Of a stretch of DNA of 13,548 nucleotides, positions 9,001-13,548 are shown piece by piece (position 1 is the first letter of the stretch; each line of letters begins with the position of its first letter). The position numbers were made by a program, and so were the translations under genes. Location of the stretch: positions 1-13,548 of the forward strand of contig CAJACJ010000262.1 in the NCBI GenBank assembly GCA_903938205.1, in the 5' to 3' direction. Under the pieces are notes generated by a model, which ran no database searches, was not told the origin of the DNA, and saw only the letters and a list, made by a program, of their open reading frames with translations. The DNA comes from an uncultured bacterium (GTDB lineage Bacteria > Planctomycetota > Phycisphaerae > Phycisphaerales > SM1A02).

Positions 9001-9102
9001 CAGCAGCGACGAGCCACGCACATCCACACACCCAGGTCTTGGGCGCACTTCTACACGGTGAATTGTTTGGGTGTGGCTAGCGGGGCTATGGCTGGCGGAC
9101 AT
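6037..9102 (-). CDS. purL: Phosphoribosylformylglycinamidine synthase, PurS-PurL fusion
   Basis: This is the ATP-dependent FGAM synthase subunit, which aminates FGAR using ammonia from PurQ. Of its 1021 residues the first 165 or so look like two PurS-type units. The first is about 14-83, with 'VEVRPRPGCVDVRG' and 'LLADPV'. The second is about 92-160, with 'IEVHPLAGVTDPAA', a 'VRTG' strand and 'LANKVVQ'. No separate purS gene is nearby. The PurL core then shows the linker, 'TWSEHCVHK' with the active-site His235, 'VETHNHPSAIEPYGGAATGIGG' split around 329-350, 'GGKTGRDGIHGATFSSAE' (453-470), 'DCGAGGFSSAVGEMG' (515-529), and a second AIRS-like half containing 'NGLATGLAADPYIM' and 'SGKDSLNNQF'. 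The core is longer than the roughly 600-740 of small PurL proteins. No Shine-Dalgarno precedes ATG 9102, and homology begins soon after it, so the start is likely but not proven. Confidence 0.96.
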   Translation of the reverse strand: MSASHSPASHTQTIHRVEVRPRPGCVDVRGSSLLKRVIADGGVNARVIDYAQVYLISGELNQSDLLFISQQLLADPVTQIAFAGTSAQPKSGCTIEVHPLAGVTDPAAESVELAVEKLVGKVVQVRTGERWDFHGATKAQGETIAEKYLANKVVQAVHVVPYMPTQFPAGAARSVEVKEIPLLGLSDAELEKLSRQAHLFLDLQEMRAIQSYYRGLAREPREIELETLAQTWSEHCVHKTLKSRVSYKEKSLAIGSPSLLGRAGKISGHVSGDLGELVIDNLLKHTVAAATHSLMDATKPGAIDWCLSVFVDNAGVIAFDDTHALCMKVETHNHPSAIEPYGGAATGIGGCIRDVMGTGLAAKPIACTDIFCVAPPDTHVPKGCLPPARVLRQVVAGVRDYGNRMGIPTVNGGVWFDPRYVGNPLVYCGVVGVLPRELVRGLVRAGDRIIVLGGKTGRDGIHGATFSSAELTDSHADEFGHAVQIGNAITQKKTLDAILAARDAGNKPLFHAITDCGAGGFSSAVGEMGKDIGALVNLDRAPLKYDGLTPTEVWISEAQERMVLSVPVANIAALQNLCDDHGVTLCDLGEFGTPNKELILLWNGLEMGRLSMSFLDGGLPNPVREAVWDGDWHARYGPVGVSFGGADSGKISSTTSALTSATMIAPTHIHGGLLDTLCTLLAHANIGSKAWIIRQYDHEVQGTSVIKPLVGKFGAPGDAAVLQPLPHSTRGVSIANGLATGLAADPYIMTLAAIDECVRNLVCVGTDPTKIAILDNFCWPSCKDPRHMGSLVRASEACLDGALAYRTPFISGKDSLNNQFTTESGETIHIPPTLLISGLGIVANVENAITMDAKVAGNMLVLVGLTDEHMGGSHRSMLGDFENMNAQLPIVDLEMGPKTARAVAACIASGCVASAHDASEGGVLLAAAEMAFGGDLGLEIYLDAAPCAKNISLEERAFGETPSRYLLEVAPNNISALTKMLDGVAHAVIGQFNNTGLLVVGHEKISVDVLRSAWKSAGDNW

Positions 9103-9127
9103 AAAGCGAGTGTAACGATGCAGGCAG

Positions 9128-9147
9128 AAGGCTTAAGACAAAGCCTT
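9128..9147 (-). promoter_or_regulatory. Hairpin in the purL leader
   Basis: A perfect 7-base stem, AAGGCTT and AAGCCTT, with a 6-base loop, placed about 25 bases before the purL ATG. On the minus strand no T-run follows, so it is not an evident terminator there. On the plus strand only four T bases follow. It may influence purL translation or mRNA stability. The match is short enough that chance is possible. Confidence 0.35.
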
Positions 9148-9172
9148 TTCACAGGTCAATTTGTTCATATTT

Positions 9173-9234
9173 ATCACCGTAATAAAACAAAAAGCCGCAA
9201 TGTTGAGCAGCAGAATGACAAGCACGGTTGTGAT
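9173..9234 (-). other. Inverted repeat directly after the porin B stop
   Basis: ATCACCGT at 9173-9180 pairs with ACGGTTGTGAT at 9224-9234, leaving two bulged bases. The latter abuts the stop codon of porin B. On the minus strand the inner part includes a T-rich CTTTTTGTTTTATT. It could end or process the porin B transcript, but it lacks the compact GC stem of a standard terminator, unlike the one after porin A. It may therefore be weak or accidental. Confidence 0.25.
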
Positions 9235-10884
9235 TTAGAAAATCAACTGCAGGCGAGTACGGAACACAAACTCACCTTCACCCGAAGCACGCCAGCCCGA
9301 AGCGGTATCAATGTAACTAGCACCAACATCAGATCCAACATTCATTCCAAAATCGGTGGTCCATTTCAAATCCTGACCGTCTAGGTACCAATTTAAACCA
9401 GCGGTCACAATATTAAGTGGACCCTGTTGACTTAAAGAACCTGGAGGAGCTGGCTGTGTGGAACTCCAACATGAATATTCATAGCGAGTAAAAATTTCAA
9501 CCTTGGGGTCTATATACATTGCGGGTTGAAAGGTAAACCCATAAGCGCTTATGTAGCCAAAATTCTGATTTGCAGGCGGATTAAGTTGGGTAGCTCTATA
9601 ACTGGCGTTCGAGTTGATGTAGTTGAAATAGCCTGAGGCAAAAATACTTGCCCCACCAAAATTCCACTGACCATCGACCGTTGCGCTGTTCCATTCATTC
9701 TTTCCACTCTGTGTTGTTGACGATGTATCAAACGCAGAACTTGGTGTGGTCATCTGTGTGTGATACGCAAACCCCAAAAGCATTCCCGCTTGTTCACCCA
9801 CCGGGCTTGTGAAACTATTAAAGTCATCCCATGCACCAAATGGCTTCCATTCAATTCTGGAATTCACGCTGAAAGAAGATTGTTGCGCCGACCAAGGACT
9901 ATTCAGCGGCTGTGAGCCAACGGCTTTTAAATCCTCACCAAGAACATTATCTGTCGCTCCATTGTCAACCGAAAAATTCCAGCGCGTGTCATCGCCTTGA
10001 AATTGCAACTCCATTCCTTGCGAATACCACAGACCGTAGTTGCGCGACACAATTGAACGACTAACCGCCATTTGATATTGATCTACAACAAGTTGTTCGC
10101 GCGCATATGGCAAGCGATATTGACCAAAGCGCAGACTCCAATTGTCGCTGAAATTAATACGTGCCCAGGCATCAAGCAGTTGAAGTTGGCCACTGTCACT
10201 GCCCTGAACATTTCCACCAGGATTATTTTGTGCAATCCCCACCGCTTGGTTAAAAACAAAATTCGTCTTCACCATGAATTGAATTGCTGGGCTAAATACA
10301 TGGCCCTTGAAAATCAGTTCATTGAAACCACAAGACCCAAATCCATATCTATTGGCAAGTTGGTCTACGTCGTCCTTACCAGTCGGATTAATATTGCTCC
10401 ACATAAACGCGGGTTGAATAAATCCACCCACTTCTAACTTAAAGCGCCCGTCTGGACTCGCCAAAAAGAATCCGTCATTCCAACCAGCGGTCATGGCGTC
10501 CTGGCGCAAACTTGCGCGAGTTTCGGAGTCCGCAAGCACATCCTCCACCACGCTTCGAATTTGCCCGGCGCGTTCTTCGCTTAGCCATTTCTCACCTTCA
10601 ATCGCCTTTAGGTCAGACACCTGCGTGTCCAATGATTTGTTCTTGCGTTCCAGCGAATCAATGCGCTGCAGAAGCGCCTCAAGGCTTGCCCCACCACTGT
10701 CAGCCACCTTGGTGGTTGTTGGCGCGGGTTGACCTAATTCATCACTCGCAAGCGCAAACAGGGGCAGTGTGACCACACCCACCACGCAAGCCACCACGGC
10801 ACAGAGTTGCCCCTTATTGAAATGTGGATTGGAGTTCGGTTTGGAAACCATCCAAAGCATGGATTGATGTGAGGCCTTATTCAT
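9235..10884 (-). CDS. Outer-membrane porin, coiled-coil plus barrel (porin B)
   Basis: A predicted outer-membrane channel of the phosphate-selective porin (OprO/OprP-like) type; the substrate is unknown. Of 549 residues, about 26-47 form a signal-peptide core ending in 'LFALA' before Ser48. A heptad-rich stretch (about 66-100) should form a coiled coil, followed by the module 'EKWLSEERAGQIR..V.DVLAD' and the barrel entry 'GFFLASPDGRFKLEVGGFIQ'. The rest alternates short amphipathic strands with Asn/Ser/Gly-rich loops, and the last residues are 'RTRLQLIF', with the terminal Phe expected of a barrel recognised by the BAM machinery. ATG 10884 gives a long n-region; ATG 10851 (Met12) would give a more usual signal peptide. 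Neither has a Shine-Dalgarno. It is a tandem paralogue of the upstream porin A. The family name rests on overall pattern, so specificity should not be assumed. Confidence 0.8.
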   Translation of the reverse strand: MNKASHQSMLWMVSKPNSNPHFNKGQLCAVVACVVGVVTLPLFALASDELGQPAPTTTKVADSGGASLEALLQRIDSLERKNKSLDTQVSDLKAIEGEKWLSEERAGQIRSVVEDVLADSETRASLRQDAMTAGWNDGFFLASPDGRFKLEVGGFIQPAFMWSNINPTGKDDVDQLANRYGFGSCGFNELIFKGHVFSPAIQFMVKTNFVFNQAVGIAQNNPGGNVQGSDSGQLQLLDAWARINFSDNWSLRFGQYRLPYAREQLVVDQYQMAVSRSIVSRNYGLWYSQGMELQFQGDDTRWNFSVDNGATDNVLGEDLKAVGSQPLNSPWSAQQSSFSVNSRIEWKPFGAWDDFNSFTSPVGEQAGMLLGFAYHTQMTTPSSAFDTSSTTQSGKNEWNSATVDGQWNFGGASIFASGYFNYINSNASYRATQLNPPANQNFGYISAYGFTFQPAMYIDPKVEIFTRYEYSCWSSTQPAPPGSLSQQGPLNIVTAGLNWYLDGQDLKWTTDFGMNVGSDVGASYIDTASGWRASGEGEFVFRTRLQLIF

Positions 10885-11023
10885 AAAGTGAGGTGGTCAT
10901 AGTAACACGGCAAAACAATAAACCCTTACAACACTTGGCCACGGTTGGCATGCACAAACGCCGCGGTGCTAATCCACAGCCACTATAAATCGGCAAAACA
11001 CATAGTTTTTCTCAAAGATTGCC
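10885..11023 (-). other. Leader and promoter region of porin B
   Basis: This stretch lies between the porin A terminator and porin B, so porin B probably has its own promoter here. The best -10-like hexamer I see is TATAGT on the minus strand (10982-10987), but no convincing -35 lies 17 bases before it. No operator-like repeat is clear. Confidence 0.3.
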
Positions 11024-11061
11024 AAAAAGAAAGCCGCCCGGCTCCAGAAGGAACCGGGCGG
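11024..11061 (-). terminator. Rho-independent terminator after porin A
   Basis: A perfect 8-base GC-rich stem (CCGCCCGG at 11034-11041 with CCGGGCGG at 11054-11061) is extended inward by three more pairs past one mismatch, closing a 4-base loop. On the minus strand it is followed by CTTTCTTTTT. It lies 62 bases past the porin A stop. This is the only textbook intrinsic terminator in the window, and it separates the porin A transcript from porin B. Confidence 0.92.
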
Positions 11062-11123
11062 TTGGTCTTGAAACCCTGACAACTACTAAGTCAGGATGGA
11101 TAACGTCTTAAGTAAGTAGTGAC

Positions 11124-12668
11124 TTAGAACACCAACTGAACTTGTGCACGGCCAAGCCATTGACCGCCACTGTTTTGATCACCAGCTGTTTGGTAGTTCG
11201 TACCAGCAACAGCTTGGTTGTAAATACCGCCTTGGAAGACGATACCGTTCATTGCCCAACCCGTGTCGAATGTGAACTTGACATTCTTAGTCAAGTAAAT
11301 ATTCAAACCAGCGCTGAAGATGTTGTTCATCTGAGCGTTGAACACGTTGTTAGAACCAACGGTGATAGGGTTGTTGCCGGTGCCTTGGTTTGCGGTTTCA
11401 TACCACTGCCAGCTACCAAACAACTCGGTGTTGTCGCTGATGAAGTAACCACCTTGAATCAAAGCACCGTAGCTTTGGATGGAGCTACCGTTGCCTTCGC
11501 CAACACCAACTAGGGTTTGCTGAGGCAAACTGCTGGTGAAGTTTCCAAAGAATGCTCCGTACAAGTTCGCTCCACCAAGGTCCCATGACGCATCAGCGGT
11601 GTAGGTGAAGAAACCAGCATCGGTGTTGGCTGAGCCCACGCCACCAGTAGCGACATCAGTGTTTTGGTTACCACCGTGTTGCCAGTTGAAACCAGCACCC
11701 AACATAAGGCCTTGACCACCACCACGCATGCTTGTCATGTCGTTGAATTGAGCCCAGTTACCGAAGGCGAGCCACTGAACACGACCAGTGATGGCGTATT
11801 GTGTGTAGGCGCCGTCTGTGGTGCTCATGTTCTGCGTTGCAAAGTTGGCATTGTTACCACCATTGTTAAAGCTGACCATGCCCATCAGGCTGTCATTCTT
11901 GGCGGTGAATTGAATACCATCGGTCCAACCTGTTGAGAACATTTGGTTCACAACAGATCGTTCAACGCCAAGTTGATTGGCTGAAGAAACAAGTTCTTCA
12001 CGAAGGAATGGGCTCTTAAATTGACCCATCATGAGGCTCATGCCGTTGCCCATATCTTTGTTGATGTACGCATCTTCAAGATTGGCGGTTGAAGCTGAAC
12101 CATTACCACTGTTCGCGCCAGCCGTGTTGTATGGGCTAGTTGTTGCAGAAACAGTTTGTGAGTTGGCTGGCAAGTAAGCCATGGTTACTTTGTATTGCCA
12201 ACTTGGATCAACAACATTACCGGAGAAGCTGAGCTTGGCTCGGCGAATTTCGGTTCCGTATTGAGCCTTGGTTGCGTTTGGATTAACTGTCTTGGAAGCA
12301 TTCCAAGCAGAATTAGTCTGCCAGGCGTATGAACTACGAACCTGAACTTGACCATTCACTTGCAACTTGAAGTTTCCATCTGGGCTGGCAATGAAGAATC
12401 CATTGTTGTAGCCAGAGGTTGCTGCGGTTGCTTGAAGACTGGAGCGGGTGTCCGCGTCAGCCATTACGTCTTGAACTACGCCACGGATTTGGCTTGCTCG
12501 TTCTTCTGTCAGCCACTTGTCTCCGTTTTGGCTCTTCAACTCATTGAGCTCCTTCTTCAACTCAGCGATTTGCGCGTTAGTGTCGTTTGTCGCCTCAACA
12601 GACGCTGCAGTAGCCGAAGTGGCAACGGCAGTGAAAGCGAGAAGACCAACAAATTTTGTCAAACTCAT
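11124..12668 (-). CDS. Outer-membrane porin, coiled-coil plus barrel (porin A)
   Basis: Paralogue of porin B, 514 residues from the chosen start. A typical signal peptide (MSLTKFVGLLAF to ATSATA, cut near residue 22) precedes a short coiled coil (about 31-48), then 'DKWLTEERASQIR' and 'DVMADADTR', then 'GFFIASPDGNFKLQVNGQVQ' leading into a long Asn/Gly/Ser/Thr-rich barrel that ends in 'RAQVQLVF'. About 38 of 59 residues in the N-terminal module match porin B; the barrels diverge much more. I chose ATG 12668 because AGGAG lies 8 bases upstream and the signal peptide starts there; the open frame extends to 12740 but adds charged, non-signal sequence. Phe, Asn and Lys codons favour TTC, AAC and AAG more than in neighbouring genes, which with the strong RBS and terminator suggests an abundant protein. 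The solute carried is unknown. Confidence 0.85.
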   Translation of the reverse strand: MSLTKFVGLLAFTAVATSATAASVEATNDTNAQIAELKKELNELKSQNGDKWLTEERASQIRGVVQDVMADADTRSSLQATAATSGYNNGFFIASPDGNFKLQVNGQVQVRSSYAWQTNSAWNASKTVNPNATKAQYGTEIRRAKLSFSGNVVDPSWQYKVTMAYLPANSQTVSATTSPYNTAGANSGNGSASTANLEDAYINKDMGNGMSLMMGQFKSPFLREELVSSANQLGVERSVVNQMFSTGWTDGIQFTAKNDSLMGMVSFNNGGNNANFATQNMSTTDGAYTQYAITGRVQWLAFGNWAQFNDMTSMRGGGQGLMLGAGFNWQHGGNQNTDVATGGVGSANTDAGFFTYTADASWDLGGANLYGAFFGNFTSSLPQQTLVGVGEGNGSSIQSYGALIQGGYFISDNTELFGSWQWYETANQGTGNNPITVGSNNVFNAQMNNIFSAGLNIYLTKNVKFTFDTGWAMNGIVFQGGIYNQAVAGTNYQTAGDQNSGGQWLGRAQVQLVF

Positions 12669-12676
12669 TGCATGTG

Positions 12677-12681
12677 CTCCT
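12677..12681 (-). promoter_or_regulatory. Ribosome-binding site of porin A
   Basis: AGGAG on the minus strand, 8 bases before ATG 12668. It is the best Shine-Dalgarno in the window and decides the start in favour of MSLTKF over the upstream in-frame codon at 12740. Confidence 0.8.
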
Positions 12682-12752
12682 GATATAAAAGTAATTTTGG
12701 TATTCACCCTGACCCTGGGTTCGTACCTTGCGTCATCCACCCTGCCGTCGGT

Positions 12753-12775
12753 GTCCTTGCCACAAAGGCAAGGAC
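12753..12775 (-). promoter_or_regulatory. 5' leader hairpin of porin A
   Basis: A perfect 9-base stem, GTCCTTGCC with GGCAAGGAC, and a 5-base loop, 84 bases before the porin A ATG. No T-run follows on either strand, so it is not a terminator. In the predicted leader it could stabilise the mRNA or act as a protein- or RNA-binding element. Confidence 0.6.
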
Positions 12776-12828
12776 CGGAGGGAGTTCTTAACCTATCGGT
12801 CTAAACAGATCCGTAAGTTGAGGGCAAG

Positions 12829-12834
12829 ATCATA
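12829..12834 (-). promoter_or_regulatory. Possible -10 box of the porin A promoter
   Basis: TATGAT on the minus strand, one base from the sigma-70 consensus TATAAT. The region 17 bases upstream has no good -35. If used, the transcript would start near 12822 and carry a leader of about 150 bases that includes the hairpin at 12753-12775. Confidence 0.35.
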
Positions 12835-13056
12835 GTGTCGTTCTTTTTATTGTGTAGTGTTTGTGATAAAAATATTGATTTTTAAGGCGTTAGGGGGGTT
12901 TTAAAGGCTTATGTTGGGTTTGTAAGTTGTTGTTCCACAAGATGTTGAGTGTTTTTTAAACATGCAAAATTTTATTTTGCAAATTTATTTTGAATTTTTT
13001 TGCAATTAGTGCAGAAAAAATTCATTTTTGGGCGGTTTTTGAATGACATAACAGGC
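12835..13056. repeat. AT-rich intergenic stretch with TTTGCAAA-type inverted repeats
   Basis: No coding sequence is apparent between radA and the porin A leader. GCAAAAT (12964-12970) and ATTTTGC (12974-12980) form a 7-base stem with a 3-base loop. The second arm overlaps TTGCAAA (12977-12983), which could instead pair with TTTGCAA (12999-13005). The arms therefore compete. Just past radA, ATTCA and TGAAT flank a 15-base loop before six T bases on the minus strand, a weak terminator at best. The region may hold regulator sites for porin A or the end of the radA transcript. Confidence 0.4.
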
Positions 13057-13548
13057 TTAACGGCGAGCTGGTTTGGCGCGGCTTTGGCCAGTTGGGTTTG
13101 GGGTAAGAAGCTCAAATGCCGCGGAAATATGCTCAATTTTGATTATTTCAAGGGACTTTGGCGCTTGAACTTTTTGTGAAGCGGGCACAACCAGGCGGGT
13201 TACACCGCGCCTTGCGGCCGCGGCAATGCGTTCGTGCATTTGAGAAACAGGGCGTAATTGCCCAGAAAGTCCAATTTCACCGATTGCTGCGAAACCATCT
13301 GGCACGGCGCGGCCAAGTCGGGCGCCTGCAACTGCAAGTGAAATAGCTAAATCTGCGGCGGGTTCTAGCACTTTTAAGCCGCCTGCCGCCGCGGCGTACA
13401 CATCTTGATCGCCTAGGCGAAGTCCGCCGTGTTGTTCTAGCACCGCAATCAACATTGCAAGGCGGCTTGCGTCCACACCTGAAGCTTTTCTTTTTGCGGC
13501 ACCAACTAAACCAGTTGCGGTAAGCGCCTGAACTTCGGCAAGCAAACA
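13057..13548 (-). CDS. radA: DNA repair protein RadA (Sms), C-terminal part
   Basis: RadA is a RecA-like helicase that promotes branch migration during recombination and, in transformable bacteria, integration of incoming DNA. The visible 163 residues are the Lon-protease-like C-terminal domain: 'LLAEVQALT', 'GVDASRLAMLIAVLEQHGG', 'DVYAAAAGGLKVLEPAADLA' (the RadA 'GG..i.EPA.DLA' signature), 'IGEIGLSGQLRPV' and 'RIAAAARRGV', then 'LVVPASQK'. The zinc finger, Walker A and KNRFG motifs lie beyond base 13548, so the true start is not in the window. The frame is open through 13548; the leucine codon at 13545 is not a start. It ends with the basic tail PARR. Confidence 0.93.
   Translation of the reverse strand, partial: CLLAEVQALTATGLVGAAKRKASGVDASRLAMLIAVLEQHGGLRLGDQDVYAAAAGGLKVLEPAADLAISLAVAGARLGRAVPDGFAAIGEIGLSGQLRPVSQMHERIAAAARRGVTRLVVPASQKVQAPKSLEIIKIEHISAAFELLTPNPTGQSRAKPARR

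Noticed and set aside
12669..12740. N-terminal extension of porin A to 12740
   Set aside because: It would put 24 charged residues before a normal signal peptide, and the AGGAG at 12677-12681 points to ATG 12668.
12991..13056. Rho-independent terminator for radA
   Set aside because: Only a 5-base AT-rich stem with a 15-base loop precedes the T-run, too weak to call.
13057..13545. RadA fragment as a complete 162-residue gene starting at 13545
   Set aside because: The frame stays open to the window edge and the sequence begins in mid-domain, so the gene is cut by the window rather than short.

Overview
The window is one long run of genes, all on the minus strand, from a Gram-negative bacterium that is probably an uncultivated member of the Planctomycetota, class Phycisphaerae. 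The lineage call is an inference. It rests on two large barrel proteins that begin with a coiled-coil module ending in 'KWL(T/S)EERA.QIR..V.DV.AD', on the 'NRSRTG.GS.E' form of TrpD, on a PurL carrying PurS-like N-terminal domains, and on starts that mostly lack a Shine-Dalgarno sequence. GC content is moderate and there is no mobile element, tRNA, rRNA or CRISPR array.

Read in the direction of transcription (high to low coordinate) the layout is as follows. The 3' end of radA (recombination and branch migration) enters at 13548. An AT-rich intergenic stretch of about 390 bases follows and holds the leader of the first porin. Porin A (11124-12668) comes next, then a clear rho-independent terminator (11024-11061), then paralogous porin B (9235-10884). 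A leader with a hairpin precedes purL (6037-9102), followed by purQ, a Gfo/Idh/MocA dehydrogenase, an endonuclease IV-TPR fusion gene, trpD, and the 5' part of comEC, which is cut off at position 1.

From purQ to trpD the genes overlap or lie only 2-6 bases apart, so purL-purQ-dehydrogenase-nfo/TPR-trpD-comEC looks like one operon. It mixes purine synthesis (PurL with built-in PurS domains plus the PurQ glutaminase, together the FGAM synthase), tryptophan synthesis, DNA repair and DNA uptake. The two porins form a separate outer-membrane block. Porin A has a strong ribosome-binding site, a 5' leader hairpin, a strong terminator and codon use that differs from its neighbours, all of which fit high expression.

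The most unusual item is the 664-codon gene at 2034-4028. A complete endonuclease IV, with all nine metal ligands, runs without a stop into a lipoprotein-like hydrophobic segment and a TPR array of about seven or eight repeats. It may be a real membrane-tethered repair enzyme, a recent stop-codon loss, or two products from one reading frame. No clearly novel defence or mobile system is visible.
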